The notes below the pieces were generated by a model that was not told where the DNA came from, did not search any database, and was given only the letters and a program-made list of their open reading frames with translations. A stretch of 64,000 nucleotides of DNA. Origin: Cryptomeria japonica (lineage: Eukaryota; Streptophyta; Pinopsida; Cupressales; Cupressaceae). Numbering within the stretch: position 1 is the stretch's first letter; each line of letters opens with the position of its first letter. Both the position numbers and the translations under genes were made by a program. Below are positions 1 to 11,110 of this stretch, piece after piece. The DNA lies in contig NC_081411.1 in assembly GCF_030272615.1 (NCBI RefSeq), positions 836,930,136 to 836,994,135 of the forward strand. Direction: 5' to 3'.

Positions 1-1426
1 ATTAGTACTCTCAATGATTTTCTGCAATCTTGTATTGTAACATCTATATGCCTTGCTTCTAGTTGAATAACCAAGAAATATTCCTTCATCACTTCTAGGA
101 TCAAATTTGGGAATATACTCATCTCTCCTAATATAACATTTTCTTCCAAAATTTTGAAGTATTTAAGAGTAGGAGTATGACCAAACAATAGTTCATAAGG
201 GGTCTTACTGGTTTCACTTTTGATGGGAACTCTGTTGAAAGTATAAACCATTGTATTCGCTGCTTCTCTCCAGTATACATGAGGTAGATTTGCTTCCATC
301 ATCATGGTTATTTCTACATCCAGAATAGTTCTATTCTTCCTTTCCACAACTCCATTCTATTGGGGTGTCTGGGGTGCTAATAGTTGTCTTTTGATTCTAT
401 TCTCCTCATAGAATGTATTGAATTCCCTAGATGTAAATTCTCCTCCTTGATCTAATCTTAAACATTTAATTTTCTTATCGGTTTCATTCTCTACCATTGC
501 CTTGTATATCTTGAATCTTCCAAAAGCCTCTGATTTATCCCTAAGAAAAGTAACCAACACATTCTAGAATAATCATCAATTATTAGCATAAAGTATCTAT
601 CTCCCTAAAGGCTTCTTGTTCTTGCTAGACCACATAAATCAGTATGAATTAAATAAAGAATATTATTAGATTTCTCAGAAATTCTCTTAAATGTTGTTCT
701 AACTTGATTTCCCATTTGACAATCCTCACATACCCGATTATGAGGTTTCACAATCTTATGTAAATCCCTTACTGCCTTGGTTGAACTGATCTTTACAATG
801 CAATCAAAATTTACATGACAGAGTCTTTTATGCCATAACCAACTTTCATCAATGTGTGCAATCAAACATGTCTTATCACTAGTATTCAAGTGAAAGATAT
901 TACCTTTAGTCTAATTACTGGTTGCAATCTCCAATCCAATTTTGTTTATGATTTTGCATTTTCCATTCTTGAATTGTAATTGAAATCCTTTTTCCACTAA
1001 TTGACCAACACTCAAAATATTATGCTTCAAACCTTCTACATAATAAACATTGTCAGTATTATGCTTACCATCCAAAGATATAGTGCCTCTTCCTTTGATT
1101 AAACAAGCTTTGTCATCTCCAAATCTTACTAGACCTCCATGAATTTCCTATAATGATAAGAATTTGCTTTTATCACCAGTCATATGATGTGAGCATCCAC
1201 TATCTATAATCCATTCATCCTTTTCTTCATTTTTTGTTTCCAATTCCTTCTCTACCGGTTTGACAATAGGTGTCGATTGATCTTCTTTTATTGCAACAAA
1301 ATCACATCTACTATCTATTGGATGTTCATCTGAGTCATCTATAACATCTTCATCTGCATAGTAACATGACTTATCTATCTTTTTCTTAAATTTGTATCTT
1401 TGATATTCAAGGTTAGGTTTATATGT
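1..1426 (-). pseudogene. Copia1 pol fragment: protease, GAG-pre-integrase, integrase
   Basis: Pol of Copia1, broken by several stops. Reading leftwards, the aspartic protease region carries DSGCSHHMTGD near 1171-1204. The GAG-pre-integrase domain at about 605-900 has the WHKRLCHVNF and CEDCQMG blocks of the integrase zinc-binding region. The integrase core at about 1-560 shows LRLDQGGEF, then a stop at a TAG just before the NGVVERKN block near 350. These domains would mature the polyprotein and insert the cDNA. The frame is interrupted at about 355, 600, 910 and 1150, and the sequence ends at the window edge, so no functional product is possible. Confidence 0.85.
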
Positions 1427-2323
1427 TCATTTTTCTTCCTCCCTTAGTCTTGGATGTCTATCAGGACACCTAGAAGCCATATGACCAACTTTATTGCAAT
1501 TAAAACATTTGAAAGGTGCTTTACCTTCATACTTACTTCCAGTTGGACCTTTAGGCATCTTCCTTGCAAATAGTGCTTCAAGTTCTTCATTTTCTCTCCT
1601 CATATCTTCAAGTTGTTTTGCATAAAGTGATTTCCAATTAGTTTTGTCAGATGATGATGATGATGCTAATGATGATGCTTTGAAAGCTATATCAGTTTTG
1701 ATTGTAGCAACAGGACCAAACTCTTCAAGCTCAAATGCAAAAATTCTTCCAACCAAAGTATCTCTAGAAATTGATGTATTAGGCATTGTTCTCAACTCAT
1801 TAATAGCACTCACTTTCATTTTGTAAGCCAGTGGCAAAGCTCTTAAAAATTTAGAAACAATTTCATCTTCACTTAAAGATCCTCCACAATATTGTATTCC
1901 TAAAACAATTTCATTAACTCTTTCCATAAATGCAGAAATTCTTTCATCTTCTTCCATTTTTAAGATTTCATATTGGACCCGGTAACATTCCAATTTTGCA
2001 ATTTTGACAATGGTATCTCCTTCATTCAATGTTTACAGTTTATCCCAGATAGCTTTAGCAGTAGATCTGTCTAATAATCCCATGATTTGTTGATCTGATA
2101 ATGTGCTCAGAAGTGCTTCTCTTTCTTTGCAATCATTCTCCAAGTCTTTAGCCAATGTCGATGGATGAGGTTGATTTGGAGTAGGACCAACATAGGCATT
2201 ATTAGTAACATCCCATATATCTCTTCCAATGCAGTTCAAATGTATTTCCATTCTGATCTTCCACATACCATAGTTAGTTCCATCAAGTTTCGGACTGTCC
2301 TTCCTGAAAATATTTGTTGCCAT
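1427..2323 (-). pseudogene. Copia1 gag (UBN2-type Gag with one CCHC zinc knuckle)
   Basis: Gag gene starting at the ATG complementary to 2321-2323. The N-terminal part has the LDGTNYGMWKIRM block typical of copia Gag (DUF4219/UBN2 families), which forms the particle shell. The C-terminal part has one CX2CX4HX4C zinc knuckle, CFNCNKVGHMASRC, near 1465-1512, for RNA binding. An in-frame TAA at 2033-2035 splits the gene into 96- and 200-residue pieces in the same frame. The ATG lies about 45 bp inside the primer site, as in Copia2 and Copia3. Confidence 0.87.
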
Positions 2324-2367
2324 AAGATCTCCTCAAGTTGTTAGGCTTCTGCAAAAAAGAGGACTTA

Positions 2368-2379
2368 GCTCTGATACCA
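2368..2379 (-). other. Copia1 primer-binding site (initiator tRNA-Met)
   Basis: The minus strand reads TGGTATCAGAGC two bases inside the LTR boundary. This is the standard plant retrotransposon primer site complementary to the 3' end of initiator tRNA-Met, and it fixes the element's orientation. Confidence 0.9.
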
Positions 2380-2381
2380 AT

Positions 2382-3511
2382 TATTAGGAACCAGGAAGGA
2401 CAACTGAGAGGGGGGGGTGAATCAATTGTCAACCAATTATATAAAATTACAACTTAAAACTAATTAAGCCTATTTGAAACTTAGTGTTGGTAAAACAAAA
2501 TATAATGCCGGTAAAATAGATTAACTATTATAGAAGTACCGGTATAACAATGCAGGAAACATAAAGAGAAACAACATCCACAACACATGACATAAAGATT
2601 TTGACGTGGAAACATTGTAAGGGGAAAAACCATGGTGGGAAACCTTACCTGCAATTAGTTGATACTACTACAAATAGTAAGTGTATACAAATGGGGTTTG
2701 CACATGCAGAAGGGCCAACCGCCTAGAGCTCACTGCTCAATCAAAAAATAGGACTCACACTGACTACAATTGGATGGTTAAATCCAATAACAATGTACTA
2801 CTTCAATATAGCATCTGCAATGCTGGATTCAGTACTGATTTAAGCTCTAATCATGAGTGCCAAAACACCTTCATAACCTTCCTTCAACCTTTAGATAATG
2901 TCTACGTGATTCGCACAAGGAATTTCTTATTTTTTCTCTTCAATATTTGCACACACTCATAATGATGATCTTCAATAAGATCTTACAATCATTTATACAA
3001 AACCTAAGACCTTATGTTAAGGTCATATCACTAAAGCTATTACATTTAAATTAATTATAAATAAGTCTTGATGCGATACAATATGTCAGATCAATACATT
3101 TACACATTATCCAATCAATAAACCATTTCCAAAACATGTTGTACTGATCTAGAATAGACATCATGTACTGATTCATAACCTAGACCTATCTTTTGGTAAA
3201 GGCAAATATGTGAACTCAATTAGACCAATAAGAAAAACACCAAATCCAAACATCCAATCCATGTCTTTGACATAACCAAATGATCTCCATATGAGAACAA
3301 GTCATCATCACTGCCAGTGAACAATATAACCTGTCGGTGAAGCATATACCGGTGACTATGTATAAGACAATATCCATACAATCTATTGGTTCAACAATAA
3401 ACCAATATATCCATAGTGCCAAATCAACAATGTAGATCTCCAGAAGCATAAGTGTTGACATCAATGACAAAACCAATACAACACATGACGAAGTCATCCA
3501 TAATACCAGCA
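2382..3511 (-). repeat. Copia1 5' LTR
   Basis: LTR of about 1130 bp. Its left boundary (TATTAGG, a decayed form of TGTTAGG) sits next to the primer site. Its right boundary reads TACCAGCA, matching the Copia2 LTR end TACCAACA with one change. It contains the G-run block GAGAGGGGGGG followed by TGAATCA and the AAAAACCATGGTGGGAAACC module shared by all copia-type LTRs in the window. The open frames inside it are chance. Confidence 0.82.
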
Positions 3512-3534
3512 CCATCAATGTCGAAGGGGGAGAT
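3512..3534 (+). other. Copia0 polypurine tract
   Basis: A short stretch ending AAGGGGGAGAT directly before TGTTGG. It matches the polypurine tract that primes plus-strand DNA synthesis in the other copia elements of the window. It is all that remains here of the internal region of plus-strand Copia0. Copia1 begins immediately to the left. Confidence 0.75.
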
Positions 3535-5345
3535 TGTTGGCAATATATTGGATTTGGTTAAGTTTTGTGATTGAAGTCAACACTATATCCCAGTTGGATT
3601 GATCCCAGTTAGTCTTGGTGATCATCTTGGTTTTGGATGTGATTCTATTCGGTATGATCAAATATCTCGAATCAGTTTTGGATGCTTATTTTGATGGCTA
3701 TATGCTTGCTATATTCTGGTGGTTTCATAATTTGGTTATCACTTTTGGTATTTGTCTTTACTGGCTAGTTCTTGGTTTTCACAACTAGCTTTTGACTTTA
3801 TCGGCTTTTGACGTTCTCAGTTAGCTTTACCAGTATGCTATTTTGGTGACTTGGTCAGTAGATTTTGGATCTGCCTTATAGAATCAATTTCTATCATGTT
3901 GTTGGTACTTCTTGATCATAGACTGAGCATTTGGTGACTTTGCATTAGATGGCATGCTTTTATGATTGTCCTATTTGGATCCGGTTAAACTTTCACTGAG
4001 GATTTCTACTGACAAGTGAAGCATGTTATATTTTGGTCTTAGTAGAATCCTTGACAGATATAATTTTTTGGATACTTGATTTAGGTCCATGATATGTAAT
4101 GTAAATCATAATATTGGTCTGGTGGTATCATCTGATGTAGTTTTCATAATTATGGGTTTATGGGTTTAGGGTTTAGCTAACCTTGTTGGCATATGACACT
4201 ATTTCGGTGATTCTTTAGTGAATATTGATGATGTCTGGTGTATGATATTTCTTAGGAGTTTTCATTGATGGCAACTCAGCCTATTGATCTTATCTAGTAT
4301 GGAGTTTTGGGATATCTGGATGTCTTGACTAAATTTTGATATAAGTTTGTCGATAATTCACAGTGGATAGTTTGGTCAAAAGTTCTTATTTCTGGTGATG
4401 TGTTTCTTGTTTCAGTCATCTGAGTTAAGTTGATTGAGTTTGAGAAGAAGATTATCATGCAATTCTACCCTCTGGTGCTATTTATTAAGTATGTTAAAAG
4501 GTCCGGTATCCGGTAGAACTGGTAAAACAAAATTATCTTCATTGTTGGTGGTGTATCATGTGGACCAAATTCTTTGAGGTAATTCCAATTATTGTTCTTA
4601 AGTTCAAGGTTATTGGATTGACTTATGGGAAGTGTATGATCATATGTTTTGGATCCGGTATATGGTTTTGTGAAGATTTGGGCCGAATTGAACTTACATG
4701 TTTCATATTTTGATATTTTGTGAAGTTGACTTATGGGAGAGAAATTTTGGTGGTGCAGGTATATAAGGTGATGTTGGGTGATCTTTTTGAGGGTATGTAT
4801 GTGTGTGAAATTGTTATTGGTGTGATTGAGAAAAGTTTCATGTGCGCATCTTGAGAGTTTAATGGTCTAGTAATTGGTAGTAGAGCATAATAGAGTAGTT
4901 TGTCAGAACAACAATAATGAATCATTCATGAGCCTAATCGAAAATGGTTTCTGGCATTTGTGGATGCTATACTCTAGTGGATACATTGTATTAGCTTCTA
5001 TATCTTATTTGTAGGACAATGAGTCCTTTGGGGTAGCAGCCATTTTGTAATTGAGCAGTGAGCTCTAGGTAGTGTGCCTAAATGCAAGTGCAGTCCTCTT
5101 ATGTAATATTGTTCTACTACTGGCCATAGTAAAATAATATTGTGGGTACACAATCCCACCATGGTTTTTCCCTTTTTGAGTTTCCACATAAAAATCTTGG
5201 TGTTATGGTTGTATGTTTATTTGCTTTCTATTTCTACACTTTTCTTTCAGTTATTTAGATCTGATGGTTGAAGAATCAATATAATAAATTTGTAAATATC
5301 AGAATGTTGATTCACCCCTCCTCTCAGTGCTCATTGATTGCAACA
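3535..5345 (+). repeat. Copia0 3' LTR, plus strand
   Basis: LTR of about 1.81 kb opening TGTTGGCAATATATTGG after a polypurine tract and closing GCAACA. Near its 3' end it carries GATTCACCCCTCCTCTCAG, the pyrimidine block shared with elements A and B and (inverted) Copia1-3. It also has the CCCACCATGGTTTTTCCC module at about 5156-5175. It is longer than the other copia LTRs here, so it is a different family or has inserted sequence. The 5' part of Copia0 should lie to the left of the window, beyond Copia1. No gene is seen in it. Confidence 0.72.
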
Positions 5346-5780
5346 ATACAATGGTAATTATGTATCTAGAATATATGCTAAATATAGCCAAGATTAATAT
5401 AGGCTTGTTAGTCTATATTCATCCTTTTCATCCTCATTATCATTTTGTTACCTAGCTACCCTACATTCATTAGGGTTGTCCAAGGTTCACCAATTCTTAG
5501 TATAGAAAATATTTTGTCGAGAGTCCTCATGTGAATCTATAGGTTCGGACCACGAATTCCAAGAAACAACCTATCAAAGTTTGACAATTTTTCATACTTA
5601 GGACCCTCAAGGGATGACACCACTACAATATGGGACTGAGCATTTGATTGAGTTAGAAGGAAAAATAGGAGCGTGCCTAGGGTAAAAATGCCTAACCGGA
5701 TGTGTTGGAACCCATGGTTCGTGCCTACGATGAATAGAATGAGAATTTGGCTCCATTGCAACTTTTTAGTGAATGCATCT
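5346..5780. other. Unassigned spacer
   Basis: 435 bp between the Copia0 LTR and the T1 LTR. I see no gene, no RNA and no recognisable repeat. The minus-strand open frame across 5537-5821 has no family motif I recognise and runs into the T1 LTR, so I do not call it. Confidence 0.5.
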
Positions 5781-6506
5781 TGTAGTGTCCTAAAATTGTA
5801 CCCCTTTACATTTTTGACCATATTTGGGTCCTTACCTTAGCGTTTGCATCCCTAGGCATGACTAGGACTTGATTCTTCTTGCACAATGCAAATTTGACCT
5901 TATACATCAACTCGACCTCTTTTGTCATTTGAAAATTTAAGCTGAAACTAGCCCCGCATCGGCTCATGTCAAAAAATTAGTAAGTTTTTCAATGGACAAG
6001 TATAAAAGGAGGCTTTCCTCTCTCATTTTTATATATAGGCATAAGATACATAAATACATTCATGCATTCAAGCAATTGAGCAAGTAATCAATCTTCCTTC
6101 AAGCCTTGGAGCAGCGATAAAGTCAAGATTCAAGCATTAAAGTAGAAATTCACATTCTATTTTGTCAAAGACTCATGAAATCCTAATCCAAGGTGGAGAA
6201 AAACAAAACTTCACAAGTAGGTACATCATTTGGTTTTTAATCATTATTCAGCATCTCCCTCAAAAGTAGAATCTTCTATTACAACAATTTAATTATCTTT
6301 TATCTCTATTTCAGGGTTAATTCCAAAACCGGGGTTTGACTTAGGCAAGCCCCTATTCTCAATCTATTTTTCCTTCTTTCTATAAGTAAGAAATAGGTAC
6401 AGAGCTATGATCTTTAGGATATGTATTATTTATAGTAACAAATCAATCGCCCTTTGGCGTGAGAAAGGTTCGGAGGACCAGGGCAACGGGCACCATGGTC
6501 CTGACA
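5781..6506 (+). repeat. T1 5' LTR (Tat-like Ty3-gypsy), boundaries provisional
   Basis: The start TGTAGTGTCCTAAAATTG resembles the heads of the solo LTR at 46715 (TGTAGACACCTAAAAATG) and the T2 LTR. The end is put at CCTGACA (6506) but no matching LTR lies in the window, so the length (726 bp) is provisional. A TATA box lies inside, and a gag-type frame begins about 0.9 kb downstream, which fits a plus-strand 5' LTR. I did not recognise a primer site after 6506. Confidence 0.45.
6001..6008 (+). promoter_or_regulatory. TATA box in the T1 LTR
   Basis: TATAAAAG followed by a pyrimidine-rich tract, about 220 bp inside the T1 LTR. This is the position and form expected for the RNA polymerase II promoter that starts the genomic transcript. 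Confidence 0.5.
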
Positions 6507-7386
6507 TTTCAGGAGCTTCTTTAGGGATCAGGTCTAAATCTTCTTATATTTCTTAGATCTTGGTGTGTGGCTCAATCCAATGACTGTAGCTCACTATTTC
6601 TGTGTTTCTATTCTCATTTCCAACACTTTACCCTAATTTCAACAATTCAACCTACAAAAGAGGGTGAAAAAATTCACACTTTGAGTCTAATCAGTATTTT
6701 TAGTCCTTATCCTAGCTGATTTGTGACTAAATCTATTGGATTCAACCCCTCTTTTGAATGTAATTGGTCCCTAAGCAAAAATTAGCGGTTTCCTCCTTCT
6801 ATGGTGGGAACCCTAATTTTTCACCCTTTACATTTTTGCGAACCCGAATCCTTACACCTTAAATTTTGATTTATGTTCTTAGATCTGAGTTTTTATGCAA
6901 TTGAAAATTCAAATTTTCATTTACAAGTTTGATTTTCAAGTGAATTTTAAAAATTTTAGAGGTTAATTTCAAAATCCCTAATTCTTAAATTTAAAATTGA
7001 GCTAGTGAATTGCTCAATTTTGGTTTTGATTATTAATTTAAATTTTCAAATTCAAAATTGCAATCTTGGATCCCATTTCAAATTAATTTTTAAAAATTAA
7101 GAGGTATTTTTTTAAAAAAATCCTAAGTTTTAAATTTAAAATTATTAGTGGGTTGTGGGCTCTTTCCAATTTATGAATTTATCTTTTTAAAATCACAAAT
7201 CAATTTTCTTGATTGAACAATCATTTTTACAAGAACTTTACATTGTTTAATTATTTTAAAATCTCAAATTTCAAATTTTAAATTTCCCTTCTTTGTGCAT
7301 GAGTTTTACTACTATTAGTCCAACCTATAATATCCTAGTGAGAAGTTGTAGAATTAAGGCTTCATTAAGGTTTAACTACCAAAGAT
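6507..7386 (+). other. T1 leader between LTR and gag
   Basis: About 880 bp of AT-rich DNA, rich in TTTAAAATTT- and TTCAAATT-like runs from 6880 to 7290, with no open frame of note. A stretch near 6829 (CCCTTTACATTTTTG) repeats one in the T1 LTR near 5800. It is read as the untranslated leader of T1. Confidence 0.4.
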
Positions 7387-7427
7387 ATGGAGCCTAATTT
7401 GGATAAATTATTCCATGAGGATGTTGG
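7387..7427 (+). pseudogene. T1 gag, 5' end (split by Copia3)
   Basis: The first 13 codons of the T1 gag, from the ATG at 7387, cut by Copia3. The reading frame continues in phase at 38829 once one copy of the 5-bp target duplication is removed, which is why this start is chosen. See the entry at 38829 for the domain. Confidence 0.6.
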
Positions 7428-8694
7428 TGTTAGACAAATCAGATAACCAAAGGACAACTAAGAGCGGGGGGGGGGGGTGAATCAGTTGTCACCGGATTAC
7501 AGAACTTTAAGCATTCAAATCCTTATTACCAGAACACATAAACTCAATACCGAAATGCATAAACCAAATATCATAATGATTGATATTGAAATCAAAAACA
7601 AACATAAATCACAAAATAGTTTCCATCCATCCAAAACACATGACACCAAGATTTGTACACGGAAAACCCGATAAAATGAAAAACCACGGTGGGAAGCCTA
7701 CCCATAGTGAGCTAATACTTCTGCAGTAAGTATGTGATTACAATATGAGGGGCCTACACATGCAGGAAGGCCAACAACCTAGAGAACACTTCTCATCACA
7801 AAAGGATCCTCACTGACTACAAAATAAATCCAAACTACAATATTCCGTAATGAAGATTGAACTGCAAGTATAGCATATCATATGCCTGAGTAAAGCTCTG
7901 ATTAAGCTTAGTACGGAAGGTCTTAAACCTCTTACATAAACCCAATTTGATCACCTATGATCGACCAAACCTCCTATATATGATTACAATATTATTCGCA
8001 CACAGATAATCCTATATCCCATTAACATAATCCCATGATCCCATGATCTACAAAGAGATCTTACATCATATTTATACCAATCTGGGACCTAAACAATTAG
8101 GTTGGCCACCTAAAAGATAATACAATAAGCTCATAACATAAACCCACAATCCAATGATCAACCAAGTTGTCTTAGGCTGAAAAAAATATAAACCAATCAT
8201 TAAATCCCACCGGTAACACATCAAGAACATCCTCCAACATGTTACATAAATTGATCCATAACCTAGATAACATTGGACCCAAAATAGGTCGCCATAAACC
8301 AAATCCAACACCACTAATTAATAGGAACATGAACAAGATAACCAATAGCATCTAGAAAGCCATCTAGAAGCCGCACCAACACAACTTATCATGTGCATCA
8401 AAAGATCTTCAACAAAGCTCTACCGGTAAAAACCTTACCGGTGACCAAAAGGCTTACTAGAACAAATGATAGCACCTGAGTCATCAAATCCTGAACCAAC
8501 TAATCATGATACACATCTAAATAGCATGAATGATAGATCCAAAATAGTTCCACAAACCAAACCATACCGACGCATACCAGATCAATATCATAATCCAACC
8601 ACTCTACCGGAACCAACCGGAAACTGGTAAACAACCAAAACTGTCGGTGTTGCCATCAATGCAACACATAATAAATACCTCCAAATTGCCTACA
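7428..8694 (-). repeat. Copia3 3' LTR
   Basis: LTR of 1267 bp, the left one on the plus strand. Its left end reads TGTTAGACAAATCAG and its right end GCCTACA, against TTCCAACA in the partner LTR. The two LTRs are clearly the same sequence with scattered substitutions, including a longer G-run near 7466 here. No gene is present. Confidence 0.9.
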
Positions 8695-8707
8695 ATCTCC
8701 CCCTTTG
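8695..8707 (-). other. Copia3 polypurine tract
   Basis: The minus strand reads AAAGGGGGAGAT directly before the 3' LTR, preceded by CCATCAATGCC. The same block lies before the 3' LTRs of Copia2 and of elements A and B. Confidence 0.85.
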
Positions 8708-9089
8708 GCATTGATGGTAACAATAGATGTGAAAAACATCCAAGTGCCAAGAAATGCCAAACAAGTCTCCCCATATGGAAAACAACCAACAATCTCCCAC
8801 AAAATGATATAGAAATGAATCTATAAACCAAATGCCCTTAATGAATATATCTCTCCCTTATGTTTTTCACGAGAATAACTCTCCCCCTTTGATATCAATG
8901 CCAAAGATCTAACATAAAATTCAAAGAGAAGTCATAATTCCTCTTATTCACATAGGTTACTACTCCCCTTAGTAGTAGCACCACCACATCAATCTAGAAT
9001 GAGTAATAGCTCTGATAATGCATACTAGACTGATTCCAATCGGCATCACTTAGGTCTCTACCAGAGGGGTAGAAACCCCCAATCTATAT
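8708..9089 (-). other. Copia3 3' untranslated region
   Basis: About 380 bp between the end of RNase H and the polypurine tract. Short pyrimidine-rich runs (CTCCCCCTTTG near 8880, CTCCCCTTAG near 8965) give extra purine tracts on the coding strand. No gene is seen. Confidence 0.5.
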
Positions 9090-9972
9090 CTAAAGTACTC
9101 AAATGATTCTTTAGGTAAAGGTTTAGTGAAGATGTCTGCAATCTACTCTTTAGTGTTCACATAAACCAGTCTTCATTTTCTTCCACCTTCTCCTTCAAAA
9201 AGTTATACTTGATAGATATGTGCTTTGTTTTAGAATGAAATATTGGATTCTTTGATATATCAATAGCAGTAGAGTTATCATAGTGAATAACTACCGGTTC
9301 ATTACAATACACCTTTATATCCTTCAACATTTGCTTCATCCATAGAACTTGTGTACAGTTAGTAGCAGCAACAACATACTCAACTTCAACAGTAGATAGA
9401 GAGGTGCATGACTGTTTTTTGCTGATCCATGAAACAAGTTTCCTTCCAAGAAAGAAAGCTCCACCGGATGTGCTCTTCTAGTCATCAACATCTCCAGCCC
9501 AATCTGAATTTGTATATGCACATAATGTAAAGTCATCATTTTTAGGATACCACAAACCATATTCAATTGTTCCCTGCAAAAACCTGAAAATCCTTTTCAC
9601 CACACTCTCATGATTTTCTCTAGGATCACTATGATATCTTGATACAATACAAACTACATTCATTATATCCAGTCTAGTCTAAGTCAGATATAACAAACCT
9701 CCAATCATAGACTTGTACCTTGTAGGATTTACCGATGCAGATGCATCATTCTTTGTCAATTTGTCACTTGTAACCATAGGAGTACCAACCGGTTTAGAAT
9801 TTTCCAACCCAAATTTCTTCAACAACTCTCTAGAATACTTAGTTTGATAGATGAAAATACTTTTATCAGTTTGAGTAATATGCAAACCTAAGAAAATTTC
9901 ATCTCCCTAATCATAGGCATCTCAAATTCATTCTTCATATCATGTTAGAGAATTCCATACACAACTTACCTT
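9090..9972 (-). pseudogene. Copia3 pol, 3' part: end of RT and RNase H
   Basis: C-terminal Copia3 pol. It covers the distal RT region (KKFGLENSKPVGTPM near 9785-9830; YKSMIGGLLYLT near 9680-9720) and RNase H (SDWAGDVDD near 9480-9510; HYDNSTAI and HSKTKHISIKYNFLKE near 9190-9285). These would copy the RNA into DNA and remove the template. It is broken by frameshifts near 9340, 9480 and 9665. It ends at 9972 where Copia2 begins, and the rest of RT resumes at 34141, with 89 bp present on both sides of Copia2. Confidence 0.85.
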
Positions 9973-10275
9973 TGTTAGGACCCAGAGGCAACTGAGAGGG
10001 GGGGGGGATGAATCAGTTGTCTATTAATTTCAACCCAAATATAACTTAATCAAACTTGATGCATAATACTGGTAAACCAAACTTAATGCTGGTTAACAGT
10101 TTAATAGTTATTAATAGTACCAGTGATGTTTAATGCATGAAACAAAAAGAGAAATAACATCCACAACACATAACACAAATATTTGTACGTGGAAACCTTG
10201 TAAGGAGAAAAACCATGGTGGGAAACCTTACCCACAATCAGATGATACTACTGTAGATAGTATGTGCATACAAAT
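9973..10275 (-). repeat. Copia2 3' LTR, piece 1
   Basis: Starts TGTTAGGACC and matches the right LTR from 33113 on. It ends at CAAAT, the target duplication of element A. Confidence 0.88.
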
Positions 10276-11038
10276 TCTTGGCATATGCACACTCCAATGA
10301 GACATTGTATGTGATTGAAGGTTTTGTCATTGATGGCAACCTTGCAATCCTATGGCACCGGCAAAGGCATTATATCGGCATTAGTAGATCACACTCTACA
10401 CTGGCACTCAGGACACCGACACTGACACAAAAGAAAGGAAGTATACCAGCACAGAGACCGACAGGATTTTGTTTATTGTTGAAAAACTTTGTAAGCTGAC
10501 TTGGCAAATTGTAAAATGACTCTTATATATAAAAGAGATCATTGTAGACATCAGTGTAAGGAGACATAAGCATAAGGAAAATATTAGGCAGACCTATTAT
10601 GCAAAATATAGGTTAAGGGGTATATGTAAAGAACAGAGCAGGAACCGGTACTGAATCTGGCATTGAAGATGCTATTGTAAAGCAGTACAAGTTATTGGAT
10701 TTGTATAATCCTTATTGTAAGTCAGTGAGACTTCCCACTAAGTAGTGAGCTCTAGGCAGTTGGCCTTCTTGCATGTGGAGACCCCTATTGTAAGTAATAT
10801 TCTCTTATTGGCCAGTGAGTGAATATTGTGGGTCACAAATCCCACCAAGGCTTCCTTGTTAAAATCTTGTGTTATGGTGTGCTTTTCATGTGGATGTTCT
10901 TGATTTTGTTTATTGCATTATTTCTTGCATATCGGTACACTGTTATATTATGTTCTGCATGTTTTAAGTTAAGAAATTCCATTCACTAGTTAGATACTGA
11001 TTCACCCCCCCCTCTCAGTATCTGTGGGATTCCTAACA
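10276..11038 (+). repeat. Element A 5' LTR
   Basis: 763 bp. The first bases TCTTGGCATATGCACAC are a one-base decay of TGTTGGC in the partner, and the end is GGGATTCCTAACA. Compared with the 3' LTR it lacks part of the GTTTTTCCC module near 10850 and has extra bases near 10735. By eye the first 120 bp differ at about one base in twelve, so the copy is not recent. Confidence 0.9.
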
Positions 11039-11040
11039 AT

Positions 11041-11052
11041 TGGTATCAGAGC
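11041..11052 (+). other. Element A primer-binding site (initiator tRNA-Met)
   Basis: TGGTATCAGAGC two bases after the LTR end, identical to the site in element B and to the sense-strand site of Copia1 and Copia3. Confidence 0.92.
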
Positions 11053-11110
11053 CTGGTCCTCTATTTTTCAGAAGCCTAATAGCTTGAGGAAGATCTTGAC
11101 ACCGATAAAA

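Larger units (their letters stand above)
1..3511 (-). mobile_element. Copia1: Ty1-copia retrotransposon, cut by the left edge
   Basis: Minus-strand copia element running off the left edge. In its own sense it has a 5' LTR (2382-3511), a Met-tRNA primer site (2368-2379), gag (1427-2323), then protease, GAG-pre-integrase and integrase. RT, RNase H and the 3' LTR lie outside the window. Its gag and pol resemble those of Copia2 and Copia3 in domain order and wording, so the three are close relatives. Stops and frameshifts mean it is not autonomous now. It appears inserted just before the 3' LTR of plus-strand Copia0, leaving only 23 bp of Copia0 internal sequence between them. Confidence 0.88.

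Noticed and set aside
2681-2962. 93-residue plus-strand frame in the Copia1 LTR
   Set aside because: It is antisense within an LTR, and the frame is not kept in the related Copia2 and Copia3 LTRs.
5537-5821. 94-residue minus-strand frame
   Set aside because: It overlaps the T1 LTR start and shows no recognisable motif or supporting context.
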